Below, piece after piece: positions 26,158 to 35,567 of a stretch of DNA of 64,000 bases. This DNA is from Acetivibrio thermocellus ATCC 27405 (GTDB lineage Bacteria > Bacillota > Clostridia > Acetivibrionales > Acetivibrionaceae), in NCBI RefSeq assembly GCF_000015865.1, contig NC_009012.1:1612001-1676000 (forward strand), read 5' to 3'. The first letter of the stretch is position 1, and every line of letters begins with the position of its first letter. The translations under genes and the position numbers were made by a program. The notes beneath the pieces are model-generated. The model searched no databases and was not told where the DNA came from. It saw nothing but the letters and a program-made list of their open reading frames with translations.

Positions 26158-28641
26158 TCATCCGCTCCCCAGCATTTGAATGCTTCTAAAAAAACAAGAG
26201 TTTTCAAGATTTGTCTTGGTATTTCCCATATTGTTTAAAACGATAATCTGTTCCCTCTCACCACAAGGAAGTTTATTCAAAAGGGATAATTCTTCAAAAA
26301 CCTGTATTGCTCTTTTTACCTTGAAATAGTTCATGGATATACCGTACTTTTTCGAAACTTCCCGGGCAACCGCAAACAAGTCTTTCAAAACAACTTGATT
26401 ATTCTGTTGGCAGCAGGATTTTAAATACCTGTATACCGCTGCCATGTCCTGCCTTTGCAATATAATATCGTCATTAGTAAAATCGATTATTATTTTATTA
26501 TAAACATAAACCTTTTTTAAATCAATCTTTCGTACTATTTGATATATATAATCTTTCGACATCCACGCACCAAACAATATAACCCGGTCAAACTTAGATA
26601 GCAAAGCTCCTTCAGGGTGGGGATTCACCACCACGGATACCTCTTTGATATTATCCTGCGGTACGGAAGAATAAAAAACATCATATTTGTTTCGGGAAAA
26701 CAACGAAGTTTTTTTCAAAGCATTTTCAACAAATTCAAGGCTTTCGGGGGAATTTACCAAAACCGCCGTTTTGCCGCCTTCAGCTAAAAAAGCACTTATT
26801 GCTTCCGCAATTCCCCCAGGATACTCAACAGTCTGTAGCTTTGCCAAAACTTCATCAACAATATTATCCTCCTGTGGAATAATAAAATCAATACACCGGT
26901 CCAGACTGAAGTAAAATTTGTTTTGTCTCTCCACCGCCAACCCCGGCCGGATGTCCTTTATATTAAGCTGAACATTTTCCCTGCCGTTCCATAAATTTAT
27001 TTCCATGGAACACACAACATCCACAATGTCCGATAGTTCATAACAATCCGTAAGTCCGCCTCCGTTAAAGCAAATGGCATCAATCAAAGTTCCATTGTCA
27101 TCAAACCTTATCTTTGCATGCCTGCTGTCCTGTCCCACAGGACGTATTTCATGGACTTTTAAATTGTCATATCTGAACACAGGGGGAGGATTGCTTTCCC
27201 CGAAAGGTTCAAGAAGCTTAAGTTCCTTGCAGTTTTCTAGGGTCATATCTTCCTTTGTTATACGCACATCGATTTTCATCCGGGGAACAAGGTCGTCTTC
27301 ATCTAAAACGGAATCGGCATATTCATTTATCATTCTTCTGAATTCATCAATGTTTTCCGGCTTTAATGCAAGACCGGCCGCCTGTTCATGCCCTCCATAC
27401 TTCTCCAAAACCTTCCCGCAATGAACCAAGGCCTCAAACAAGTTAAATCCTTCAATGCTTCTTGCCGAACCTTTAGCTCCCTCACCGTCAACGGAAATAA
27501 GCACGCTTGGCCTGTAATACCTCTCCGTTATTTTGGATGACACTATCCCGATAACACCGTGGTGCCATCTTTCTCCGGCAACCACAATCACCTTTTCTCT
27601 TTGAAGATCTATACCGGTCTCAATAATGTTAACCGCTTCCTCCATTATTTCAAGCTCATTTTGTTTGCGGAATATATTTTGCTCATCCAGCTCTTTTGCA
27701 ATCTCCAACGCCTCTTCTTCATTATCCGTGGTCAAAAGCCTCACAGCCCTCGACGCATCTCCGATTCTTCCCGCCGCATTTATCCTCGGTGCAAGCACAA
27801 AGCCAACTAAAAAAGTGTTGATCTCTTTGTTCTCTATTCCCGCTACTTTAATGAGGCTTCTCAAACCAACATTTGAAGTCTTTTCAATCATAGGAAGGCC
27901 GTACTTTACTATAATTCTGTTCTCGCCCAAAAGGGGAACCACATCTGCCACGGTGCCCAGGGCAACAAGGTCAAGATACTGCCTTTCAAAGCCCGGAATA
28001 TTCATTTTTTTGGAAAGGGCTTCAAGCAGTTTGTAGGCAACACCAACCCCGGCAAGTTCTTTAAAAGGATAGGCGCAGTCAAACCTGTGAGGGTTTACAA
28101 CCGCTAAAGCATCAGGAACACTTTCCCTGCACTCATGATGGTCGGTTATTATAATGTCTATGTTATTGTCAGTAATATATTTTACCTCTTCGAAAGCAGT
28201 AATGCCGCAATCAACAGTAATCACCAGATCCACGTCCATCTCCGGCATTTTTTCTGCGGCAGCCATTGAAATGCCGTAACCTTCATTTAACCGGTCAGGG
28301 ATATAGTAGCAGACATCCGCATTTTGTCTTCTGAAAAAATCGTAAAGAATGGATGTGCTTGTTATCCCGTCCACATCATAATCGCCATAAATCAAAATCT
28401 TTTCGTTTTGACGAAGTGCTTTGACAATTCTGTCCACAGCTTTTTCCATGTCGCGAAGCTCAAAAGGATCATGCAGTTTGTCGAGTGAAGGATTTAAAAA
28501 ATCTTTTATATAATCCGGATCATCCACTCCCCTGGACAAAAAAATTCCGGCAAGGAGCTTTGAAATTCCGGCCTTTTTTGAAAGTTTCTCAACCTTTTCA
28601 TCAGACAAATCATTCATTGACCACAGTCTGCGTTGCTTCAT
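26158..28641 (-). CDS. recJ: Single-stranded-DNA-specific exonuclease RecJ
   Basis: RecJ is a 5'-3' exonuclease used in recombination and mismatch repair. DHH-family metal motifs are seen: YGDYDVDGITSTSIL, LVITVDCGI, and IIITDHHECRESVPDALAVVNPH, then VALGTVADVVPL. The DHHA1 domain shows GVIGIVSSKITERYYRPS and KGSARSIEGFNLFEAL. An OB-like region follows. At 827 aa it is longer than the E. coli protein; the extra C-terminal part (from about residue 590) is a degenerate helicase-like or unknown domain often found in clostridial RecJ. It is the first gene of the recJ-apt-relA-dtd-hydrolase-hemZ unit. Confidence 0.95.
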   Translation of the reverse strand: MKQRRLWSMNDLSDEKVEKLSKKAGISKLLAGIFLSRGVDDPDYIKDFLNPSLDKLHDPFELRDMEKAVDRIVKALRQNEKILIYGDYDVDGITSTSILYDFFRRQNADVCYYIPDRLNEGYGISMAAAEKMPEMDVDLVITVDCGITAFEEVKYITDNNIDIIITDHHECRESVPDALAVVNPHRFDCAYPFKELAGVGVAYKLLEALSKKMNIPGFERQYLDLVALGTVADVVPLLGENRIIVKYGLPMIEKTSNVGLRSLIKVAGIENKEINTFLVGFVLAPRINAAGRIGDASRAVRLLTTDNEEEALEIAKELDEQNIFRKQNELEIMEEAVNIIETGIDLQREKVIVVAGERWHHGVIGIVSSKITERYYRPSVLISVDGEGAKGSARSIEGFNLFEALVHCGKVLEKYGGHEQAAGLALKPENIDEFRRMINEYADSVLDEDDLVPRMKIDVRITKEDMTLENCKELKLLEPFGESNPPPVFRYDNLKVHEIRPVGQDSRHAKIRFDDNGTLIDAICFNGGGLTDCYELSDIVDVVCSMEINLWNGRENVQLNIKDIRPGLAVERQNKFYFSLDRCIDFIIPQEDNIVDEVLAKLQTVEYPGGIAEAISAFLAEGGKTAVLVNSPESLEFVENALKKTSLFSRNKYDVFYSSVPQDNIKEVSVVVNPHPEGALLSKFDRVILFGAWMSKDYIYQIVRKIDLKKVYVYNKIIIDFTNDDIILQRQDMAAVYRYLKSCCQQNNQVVLKDLFAVAREVSKKYGISMNYFKVKRAIQVFEELSLLNKLPCGEREQIIVLNNMGNTKTNLENSCFFRSIQMLGSG

Positions 28642-28703
28642 TCAATCACCAGCCTAAAATTCTGCAATAACATTAGTATACAAATCAACATATAATGTAA
28701 TTA

Positions 28704-28732
28704 ATTATAATGCATTTCATTTTTTTGTTCAA
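28704..28732 (-). promoter_or_regulatory. Predicted sigma-A promoter of the recJ unit
   Basis: On the minus strand TTGAAC and a perfect TATAAT are separated by 17 bases. The site lies between the yqeY terminator and the recJ start, so the block from recJ to hemZ probably starts here. Confidence 0.6.
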
Positions 28733-28770
28733 ATGAAATATATATGAAATTGCCGGTCAGAAAACTGATA

Positions 28771-28800
28771 TAAAAAAAGCTCGATCTTTTATCGAGCTTT
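28771..28800 (-). terminator. Intrinsic terminator after rpsU-yqeY
   Basis: A 10-bp perfect stem (AAAGCTCGAT / ATCGAGCTTT, loop 5) is followed by seven T on the minus strand, right after the yqeY stop. Confidence 0.92.
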
Positions 28801-28806
28801 CTTGTC

Positions 28807-29250
28807 TTAGCCAAGATATTTTCTGACAATTTGGTTTACTAACTTACCGTCAGCTCTGCCTTTTACTTTAGGCAGCACAGCCTTCATCACTTTGCCAATA
28901 TCACCGGCCGAACTTGCTCCCGTCTCGTTTATTGTTTCCTTTACAATAGCCTCTATTTCATCCTCTGTTAACTGTTCAGGCAGATATTTCATTAAAACAT
29001 CTATTTCAGTTTTCAAAGCATCTATAAGATCCTGTCTGCCAGATTTTTCGTACTCTGTAAGTGAGTCTTTTCTTTTTTTCACTTCTTTAGCGATTACTTC
29101 CAATATACCATCGTCATCAAGGGTAACCTTGTTATCCTTTTCAACCTGAAGCACTGCCGACCTGACCATTTGAATGGCATTTTTTCTAGTGATGTCCTTT
29201 TCTTTCATGGCTGCTTTTAAATCTTCCATCAGTTTATCTTTAAGGGACAT
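28807..29250 (-). CDS. yqeY: GatB/YqeY domain protein
   Basis: The 147-residue helical protein belongs to the GatB/YqeY family, related to the tRNA-binding tail of the amidotransferase subunit GatB. Family features are MSLKDKLMEDLKAAMKEKD at the N-terminus, ARKNAIQMVRSA-like region, and the C-terminal GxxMKAVLPKVKGRADGKLVNQIVRKYL. Its function is not firmly known. I chose the ATG at 29250; GGGAGGAG lies upstream, and a TTG directly before the ATG is an alternative start. Co-transcription with rpsU is conserved widely. Confidence 0.93.
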   Translation of the reverse strand: MSLKDKLMEDLKAAMKEKDITRKNAIQMVRSAVLQVEKDNKVTLDDDGILEVIAKEVKKRKDSLTEYEKSGRQDLIDALKTEIDVLMKYLPEQLTEDEIEAIVKETINETGASSAGDIGKVMKAVLPKVKGRADGKLVNQIVRKYLG

Positions 29251-29266
29251 CAACTGTTCTCCTCCC

Positions 29267-29443
29267 TTATTTGTACCTTCTTTTTCTTGCTGCTTCAGAT
29301 TTCTTTTTTCTTCTAACACTTGGGCTCTCATAGTGCTCTCTTTTTCTTACTTCTGCCAATACACCTGCTTTAGCGCACTGTCTTTTAAATCTTTTCAGAG
29401 CACTATCAAGAGACTCATTCTCTTTCACTCTAACTTCAGACAC
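29267..29443 (-). CDS. rpsU: 30S ribosomal protein S21
   Basis: S21 is a small basic ribosomal protein of 58 residues. The sequence [20 protein letters not shown] and the basic tail [14 protein letters not shown] are typical. The start is GTG at 29443, with GGAGGGAAATAC just before it. The longer open frame up to 29575 is leader sequence and starts in the promoter, so it should not be used. It leads the rpsU-yqeY unit. Confidence 0.96.
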   Translation of the reverse strand: MSEVRVKENESLDSALKRFKRQCAKAGVLAEVRKREHYESPSVRRKKKSEAARKRRYK

Positions 29444-29545
29444 GTATTTCCCTCCCTCCGATGGTAGCAATTGTGCCAAGACTAAAACTACGACCTTTCC
29501 ACTGTGGATTAAATTGGGAACTAAGCTAAATATAGCACATATCTT

Positions 29546-29575
29546 ATTATATATTACATCCGGAATACGTGTCAA
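29546..29575 (-). promoter_or_regulatory. Predicted strong sigma-A promoter of rpsU-yqeY
   Basis: The consensus hexamers TTGACA and TATAAT are separated by 18 bases on the minus strand. The leader to the rpsU GTG is about 95 bases. Confidence 0.75.
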
Positions 29576-29942
29576 TACTTATTTTATCAGTTCTTTCAGC
29601 CATAATTGTTATTTTCTCACTTTACAATAAAAATATTCTTTACTTTTTTCAAATTAGTGTTAAAATATACCTAAAAACTATAAATAATATAGTATAATAT
29701 ATGGATCATTAATCGGCTCGGGCCGATGGAAAAACATTGCAAAATAGTGTTTGTAGTCTTAAAAAGGAAAAACAACCTATTATTTCTATAAATTTTATAC
29801 TTAAATGCAATTAATTATCTCTTTTTATTCTTTTGACCTATGGATTTATTTTTTATTACGAATTATAATAAATAATGATAACATGTTTTTATATTCAAAT
29901 TGAGTTTTATCTTTCTCATTCTTAATCTATTAGGGGGCAGTT
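29576..29942 (+). other. Promoter and long leader region before the sugar transferase
   Basis: This AT-rich stretch has no gene. A weak plus-strand pair TTTACT-16-TAAAAT lies near 29650 and a TATAAT at 29693-29698. Just after it is a GC-rich stem ATCGGC-TCGG-GCCGAT (29712-29727) followed by an A-rich segment. The remaining 200 bases are AT-rich. The leader could be structured, but I could not match it to a known riboswitch. Confidence 0.4.
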
Positions 29943-31346
29943 ATGCATAGTTCAAACAAACATGCTTTTGTAAGCATAGGAGAATTGTTTTTAGATATAT
30001 TTTCCCTCATTTTATCGTTTTTTGTTTCATACTACATAGCATCACATCTTAGAGTGCTGCAGCATATAACCGCTTTTGTCTGGGTGTTGCTTTTATATAT
30101 TCCCATGTGGCTTTCTTGCATGGGATTTTTGGGCATGTACAACAAAACAACCTTTAATTATTATGACAGAGTGTTAAGGAATATTTTGCTCTCTTCTCTC
30201 ATTGCATGCATGTTTGTTGCATCCTTTATGTTTTTTATAAAAGAAACCATGTTCAGCAGAACACTTTATGCCGTTTTTACACTTACAAGCATAGCGTTTT
30301 TGATTTTTGAAAGATTCATGTACATATATTTTGTGAGCAAACACCGGAACAAAACAACAACAAACGTGATCTTCGTCGGAGATCGCAATATAGCATTGAA
30401 ATTCATTTATTTCCTCCAGAAAACAAACATTACCATAAATGTTGTGGGTTATGTTAACGTACACAAAAACGGCGGCAACGGAACATTCAACAGTAAAAAA
30501 ACCTTGGGATATATTGAGGATTTGGAAGAAATACTTAAAAACCATGTGGTCGACGAAGTAATTTTTGCTCTTCCGAAAGACTATGTGGGAGATGTTGAAA
30601 AATATGTGTGTATATGTGAGGAAATGGGAATAACCGTAAGGGTTATTCTGGATTTATACAATCTCAAAGTTGCAAAAACTCATTTCAGCTGCATGGGTAC
30701 TCTTCCTATGCTCACCTTCAATTCGGTAAGCATCAACCAATTTCAGCTTATGATTAAAAGGTTAATGGATATCGTCGGTGCTCTTATCGGGCTTGCCTTC
30801 ACGGCAGTTGCTTCGATATTCATAGTACCGGCCATCAAGCTGACATCTCCGGGACCGGTGCTGTTTAAGCAAGACAGAGTCGGAATGAACGGAAGAATAT
30901 TTAAAATATATAAATTCAGAACAATGTATGTTGATGCGGAAGAGCGAAAAGCGGAGCTTATGGCTCAAAACGAAATCAAAGGCGGTTTAATGTTTAAAAT
31001 CAAATCAGACCCAAGAGTTACACCTGTGGGCAGGATACTGAGAAAAACAAGCCTTGATGAGCTTCCCCAGTTCTTTAATGTACTCAAGGGAGATATGAGC
31101 CTTGTGGGGACAAGACCTCCAACTGTGGATGAAGTCAAAAAATATAAAACCTATCACAGAAGAAGAATAAGCTTCAAGCCGGGTCTTACCGGAATGTGGC
31201 AGGTAAGCGGAAGAAGCAACATTACAGATTTTGAAGAAGTTGTAAGACTTGATACAAAATATATAGATGAATGGTCAATCTGGCTTGATATAATTATAAT
31301 TTTAAAAACCATCTGGGTAGTTTTGAGAAAAAAAGATGCCTACTAA
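29943..31346 (+). CDS. Exopolysaccharide polyprenyl glycosylphosphotransferase (WbaP/WcaJ type)
   Basis: This enzyme starts surface polysaccharide synthesis by moving a sugar-1-phosphate onto undecaprenyl phosphate. The 467-residue protein has four N-terminal membrane helices, a Rossmann-like CoA_binding_3 region (TNVIFVGDRNIALKFI), a fifth helix (MDIVGALIGLAFTAVASIFIVP), and the C-terminal catalytic bacterial sugar transferase domain. The latter shows GPVLFKQDRVGMNGRIFKIYKFRTM, KTSLDELPQFFNVLKGDMSLVGTRPP and FKPGLTGMWQVSGRS, with the catalytic DE pair in LDELPQ. GGGGG precedes the ATG. It is on the opposite strand from the rest of the polysaccharide locus but is its only initiating enzyme. 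Confidence 0.93.
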   Translation: MHSSNKHAFVSIGELFLDIFSLILSFFVSYYIASHLRVLQHITAFVWVLLLYIPMWLSCMGFLGMYNKTTFNYYDRVLRNILLSSLIACMFVASFMFFIKETMFSRTLYAVFTLTSIAFLIFERFMYIYFVSKHRNKTTTNVIFVGDRNIALKFIYFLQKTNITINVVGYVNVHKNGGNGTFNSKKTLGYIEDLEEILKNHVVDEVIFALPKDYVGDVEKYVCICEEMGITVRVILDLYNLKVAKTHFSCMGTLPMLTFNSVSINQFQLMIKRLMDIVGALIGLAFTAVASIFIVPAIKLTSPGPVLFKQDRVGMNGRIFKIYKFRTMYVDAEERKAELMAQNEIKGGLMFKIKSDPRVTPVGRILRKTSLDELPQFFNVLKGDMSLVGTRPPTVDEVKKYKTYHRRRISFKPGLTGMWQVSGRSNITDFEEVVRLDTKYIDEWSIWLDIIIILKTIWVVLRKKDAY

Positions 31347-31360
31347 CAGGCATCTTTTTT
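31329..31360. terminator. Terminator shared by convergent genes, overlapping both stops
   Basis: The stem AAAAAGATGCC / GGCATCTTTTT with loop TACTAACA holds the sugar transferase stop codon in its loop and touches the stop codon of the convergent ssb gene. It has T-runs on both strands and can serve both directions. Confidence 0.88.
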
Positions 31361-31763
31361 AAAATGGAAGTTCATCATCTTCTGCCGGGAAAAATCCTTC
31401 GCCATCCGTATTTTCAGGTTCAAAACCGCCCGAGGTGTAGTTATCCTTCTTGCTGTCGGCAAAGTATGCCTCATCTGCAATAATTTCCGTAATGGTTCTC
31501 TTGTTGCCCTGTTCATCGTTCCAGGATCTGTTTTGAAGTCTGCCAATTATAGCAACCTGCTGTCCTTTTCGGAAATAATTGTTACAAAATTCACCGGTCT
31601 TTTCCCATGCAACTATTGGGAAAAAATCAGCTTGTTCCTGTTCTCCCTGTCTTGAAAACCTTCTGTTTACCGCGAGCCGAAAATGGCATACGGCTTTACC
31701 GGTGGTAGTGTGCCTAAGTTCCGGGTCTTGTGTCAATCTCCCCATTAAAATAACTTTGTTCAT
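31359..31763 (-). CDS. ssb: Single-stranded DNA-binding protein paralogue
   Basis: The 134-residue protein has an SSB OB fold: MNKVILMGRLTQDPELR, VCHFRLAVNRRF, ADFFPIVAWEKTGEFCNNYFRKGQQVAIIGRLQNRSW. A short linker ends in the acidic partner-binding tip DDELPF. It stands outside the usual rpsF-ssb-rpsR operon, so it is probably an accessory copy. Secondary SSBs in Firmicutes can serve competence or plasmid/phage functions; nothing here shows which. The stop codon overlaps a terminator shared with the convergent sugar transferase gene. Confidence 0.92.
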   Translation of the reverse strand: MNKVILMGRLTQDPELRHTTTGKAVCHFRLAVNRRFSRQGEQEQADFFPIVAWEKTGEFCNNYFRKGQQVAIIGRLQNRSWNDEQGNKRTITEIIADEAYFADSKKDNYTSGGFEPENTDGEGFFPAEDDELPF

Positions 31764-31801
31764 TTACTCAACCTCTTTCGAATAGTTTTTCCACAATTAT
31801 A

Positions 31802-32281
31802 TCAAACATCTGTTCGCTTGTCCATCTTTTTTCTAAAAACGAGCAAACATGTCAAAACGGCTGCAAGCGCACCCGCAGTATCTATAAAAACGTCTAAAAT
31901 TTGAGAATTGCGCCCCGGTACAGTCATTTGGTACAACTCATCAGCAACAGCCGTCAGGCAGGTTATAAGCATCGCCAAAATCGAAGATTTGGTTTTACTG
32001 AGACTTGCAAACCTCAATACATTAAAAGCCAACATAGCAAGAATAAAATACTCTGTAAAATGCATTGTCTTTCTGAAAATATAATTTCTGTTTTCCATGA
32101 GGACTTCATTTTTGGCAAAGAAGTTGTCAAGATTTAAAAAACTTATAATCCTGTCAACAATTCTTTCCGAGGCACTTACAGAATCCCCGCCATTTTGGCT
32201 GGAAAAGCCAAGTATTATAATAATCATTGCAATTACTGCAATCCATGCTGCGTATACTGACACGTTTCTTGACTTCTTCAT
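31802..32281 (-). CDS. VanZ-family membrane protein
   Basis: This 159-residue protein has four predicted membrane helices and the VanZ-like pattern: a first helix then KTMHFTEYFILAMLAFNVL (HFTEY is the family core) and DELYQMTVPGRNSQILDVFIDTAGALAA. VanZ proteins affect teicoplanin resistance and may act on lipid-linked cell-wall intermediates. It lies 39 bases upstream of ssb and 44 bases after ugd, so it may belong to the polysaccharide transcript. Confidence 0.88.
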   Translation of the reverse strand: MKKSRNVSVYAAWIAVIAMIIIILGFSSQNGGDSVSASERIVDRIISFLNLDNFFAKNEVLMENRNYIFRKTMHFTEYFILAMLAFNVLRFASLSKTKSSILAMLITCLTAVADELYQMTVPGRNSQILDVFIDTAGALAAVLTCLLVFRKKMDKRTDV

Positions 32282-32325
32282 ATTATAATGTTTTTTAAAA
32301 ACTTAAAACTCCTTTCTTCAAATTT

Positions 32326-33651
32326 TTATACTCCGGTACCTATAAACACAAATCCTTTTTCTTCTATATCCTTTCTCGAGTATATATTTCTGGCGTCATA
32401 GAAAATATTTCCCCTCATTATTTTTTTCAGCAGTGTCAAGTCCATGTTGCGAAACTCATGCCATTCCGTAACTATAACCAATGCATCCACACTCTCGGCA
32501 GTATCATAGGCATGCTTGCAGTAAGTAATATTATCCGCGTATTTTCTGAGAGCTTTTTTAGCCTCCTCCATGGCCTGAGGGTCATACGCGCGGATACTTG
32601 CTCCCCTTTCAATCAAATCGGCTATTATTGTTAACGCAGGAGCTTCCCTCACGTCATCCGTTTCGGGTTTGAACGCAAGTCCAAGTATGCCTATTGTTTT
32701 ACCTTTTAAATCTCCTGCAAATTTTTCGAGTTTCTCAGCCACCATTTTCTTCTGCCTCTCGTTTGCTTCTATTACCGCATTTACCACAGACATTTGAACC
32801 CCATGCTTCTCAGCTATTTGTACAAGGGCCTTTGTATCCTTTGGGAAGCAGCTTCCTCCAAAACCCGGTCCTGCATGCAGGAACTTTGGACCTATTCTTC
32901 CGTCTCTTCCCATGGCCATTGCGACCTGCTGAACATTTGCCCCCACTTTCTCACAAAGGTTTGCAATTTCATTTATAAAAGTTATCTTGGTTGCAAGAAA
33001 TGCATTGGATGCATACTTAATCATTTCCGCAGTTTCTATGTTGGTTATTACAAAGGGTGTTTCATTGATATACAGAGGCCTGTATACCTTTTTCATTATC
33101 TCTGCAACTTCTTCACTTTCAACGCCTATAACAACCCTGTCAGGATGAGTAAAGTCGTAAAGCGCTTTTCCTTCACGAAGAAACTCCGGATTTGAAACAA
33201 CATCAAAAGAGTATTCGACTCCTCTTTCTTTAAGCTTGTCGGCTATTATTTTCTTAACAACCTGACCTGTACCAACAGGTACAGTGCTTTTATCAACTAT
33301 AACTTTATATCCGTTCATATACTGTCCGATAGTTTCAGCAACAGCATATACATACTGCATGTCAGCCTCTCCGTTTTCCTTCGGAGGTGTGCCTACAGCA
33401 ATAAACAAAACATTGGATTCTTCTATTGCCATTTTTGCATCTGTAGTAAATTGTATTCTTCCTGCTTTTATATTTCTTTCAAGGAAAACGTCAAGTCCTG
33501 GTTCGTAAATAGGAATCTTCCCATTATTGAGCCCGTCAATCTTTTCTTTGTCAACATCAACACAAATGACGTTTATGCCGAAATCGGCTATACATACTCC
33601 GGATACAAGCCCAACATAACCGGTACCAAACATTGCAACTTTTGGTATCAT
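32326..33651 (-). CDS. ugd: UDP-glucose 6-dehydrogenase
   Basis: This enzyme oxidises UDP-glucose to UDP-glucuronate with two NAD+. The N-terminal NAD site FGTGYVGLVSGVCIADFG, the central GPGFGGSCFPKDTKAL with the catalytic cysteine, and the C-terminal ILGLAFKPETDDVREAPAL are all typical; the length is about 441 aa. GGAG lies eight bases before the ATG at 33651, which I prefer over GTG/ATG codons three or two codons upstream. It supplies the uronic acid precursor for the polysaccharide locus and, with the epimerase at 41.9-42.9 kb, probably UDP-galacturonate. Confidence 0.95.
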   Translation of the reverse strand: MIPKVAMFGTGYVGLVSGVCIADFGINVICVDVDKEKIDGLNNGKIPIYEPGLDVFLERNIKAGRIQFTTDAKMAIEESNVLFIAVGTPPKENGEADMQYVYAVAETIGQYMNGYKVIVDKSTVPVGTGQVVKKIIADKLKERGVEYSFDVVSNPEFLREGKALYDFTHPDRVVIGVESEEVAEIMKKVYRPLYINETPFVITNIETAEMIKYASNAFLATKITFINEIANLCEKVGANVQQVAMAMGRDGRIGPKFLHAGPGFGGSCFPKDTKALVQIAEKHGVQMSVVNAVIEANERQKKMVAEKLEKFAGDLKGKTIGILGLAFKPETDDVREAPALTIIADLIERGASIRAYDPQAMEEAKKALRKYADNITYCKHAYDTAESVDALVIVTEWHEFRNMDLTLLKKIMRGNIFYDARNIYSRKDIEEKGFVFIGTGV

Positions 33652-33932
33652 ATTCATCACTCCATCCTTATCTTATATACTTATATTTATTTAACTTACA
33701 ACTTTATAATATATTATTTCTTGGTATTTTTAAATACCGTCTGGCAAAATGAACACGTTAAAAGCATAAATCAAATTTGAAATTTTTCATTGCTTAGAGC
33801 TTTATCTATGAAATAGCAAAAGATTTGTCCAATCAGTACATAATTTTTATTTCAGATCCTAAATTTCTAAAAAAACTGATGAGCTGTAATAAAAGAAAAT
33901 GCAAATATAGTCAGACACACACAAAGAAGTAA

Positions 33933-35393
33933 TTACTGTTTTATTAGTTTTTTCTTTATAGATTCAATAATTTCATTAACGACAACATCTTTTTTTCTCA
34001 AATGGAAGATATAACCTATAGCAAATAAACAGTATACAAATGCACCAACTAAAAAGCGCAGTACTATACTAATTAATAAACCAGTCTCGATTTTACCAAC
34101 AAAATACATCGAAATATACATTATGATACCAATTATGCAGAATACAGATGCATATTTCAAATACTTACCGAATACAATTTGTTTTCTCGTTTCCCAAAAC
34201 TGGACAAAAAAAACAGAAAACTCTGCAAAAATGGTTCCAACAATTGCTCCTATCCCCGCATATTTAGGTATTAATATTGCATTTAAGCACAAATTTACAA
34301 TTGCCCCTGTTATAACAGACGTAATATAAATGTTGTCTTGTCCTGCAGGCATTATAAATTGCGTCCTAACGATATTGGCCCAGCTCTTAAAAATTATAAC
34401 TGGAGATAAATAAACCATGAATAACCCACAACGTGCGAAATGACTTCCATAATACCAAATAGAAAAATCTGGTGATAAATTAGCCATTCCAAATGTAAAT
34501 GCAAAACTCATAAACATTACAAATAACATACCTTTATCAAATAGCCTTTTACATTCATCTAATTTTCCTTTTGCCATTAAATTGCTTACATGTGGCATCA
34601 TAACAGTTCCCAGAGCAATAATAATAGTAACCGGAACTTGGGCAATTTTTTCTGCATATTCATAATAACCGACTTCTTCGTATGTAGACATATATCCTAA
34701 CATAAGTTTATCCATAATATTGTACAGACTTATGGCTATAACAGGTATGAAAAGTTTCAAATCAGGAATTATATGTTTTTTTATGTCATTCAAGTTTGGA
34801 ATATATATTGATACATTTTTAATCAAAAACGGCCATATCAATATTTGACTAATTAATGTACCTGCTGAAATAATTAGAGTATATAGCCATAAATCATTTA
34901 CTGATTTAACAAAGATAAAAATAGCAATGGTTGTTAATATTTTTATTAACATATTTCTTGTTACAGTAATTTTAAATTTTTCCATTCCAAAGAAAAACCA
35001 ATTAATATCCAAACCTGCAGAGATAACATAAAAAATTTGGAAAAAATAAATAATCGAATGGTCTGGTTTTATTAAAAATATATACAATATATATGCTATT
35101 GAAAGTACGAAAGTCAAAATAACTTGGATAGCATATATGCTCCAAAAAGTTCTGCTTCTTTCATCATAATTATCTCTAACTCTGGCTATAGACCTATTAC
35201 CATAGTTATTTACACCTAACATAGCGAATAACACAAAATAATTTGCAAATGCATGCGTATAGGAATATATCCCTATACTATCTCCTCCAATTACTCGCGA
35301 CAGGTATGGTGCAGTTATTAATGGTAAAATCAATACTAATATCTGATACAATATGTTATAAATAAAATTTTTTTTCACACTTTCTTTTTTCAT
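33933..35393 (-). CDS. Oligosaccharide flippase (Wzx/MATE-type)
   Basis: The 486-residue polytopic protein has 12-14 hydrophobic helices and the family N-terminus KKNFIYNILYQILVLILPLITAPYLSRVIGGDSIGIYSYTHA. It would flip lipid-linked repeat units to the outer face of the membrane. The AGGAG site abuts the ATG directly, so a GTG five codons later could also be used. It is the last of the AT-rich run of assembly genes before ugd, 174 bases after the polymerase-like gene. Confidence 0.92.
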   Translation of the reverse strand: MKKESVKKNFIYNILYQILVLILPLITAPYLSRVIGGDSIGIYSYTHAFANYFVLFAMLGVNNYGNRSIARVRDNYDERSRTFWSIYAIQVILTFVLSIAYILYIFLIKPDHSIIYFFQIFYVISAGLDINWFFFGMEKFKITVTRNMLIKILTTIAIFIFVKSVNDLWLYTLIISAGTLISQILIWPFLIKNVSIYIPNLNDIKKHIIPDLKLFIPVIAISLYNIMDKLMLGYMSTYEEVGYYEYAEKIAQVPVTIIIALGTVMMPHVSNLMAKGKLDECKRLFDKGMLFVMFMSFAFTFGMANLSPDFSIWYYGSHFARCGLFMVYLSPVIIFKSWANIVRTQFIMPAGQDNIYITSVITGAIVNLCLNAILIPKYAGIGAIVGTIFAEFSVFFVQFWETRKQIVFGKYLKYASVFCIIGIIMYISMYFVGKIETGLLISIVLRFLVGAFVYCLFAIGYIFHLRKKDVVVNEIIESIKKKLIKQ

Positions 35394-35567
35394 CTCCTAA
35401 TCATATCCCCTAAAAAATTTTAGCCTCAATTAAATATTTTATATTTTAATGTTCACAGACTACAAGAAATCAAAATACTATATTTTTTATTTTTTATTTT
35501 TTAGTCTTTCAGTAAAAACTAATTTTTTATCCGATAAACTACCATATACTTATTATTATATCATTTG

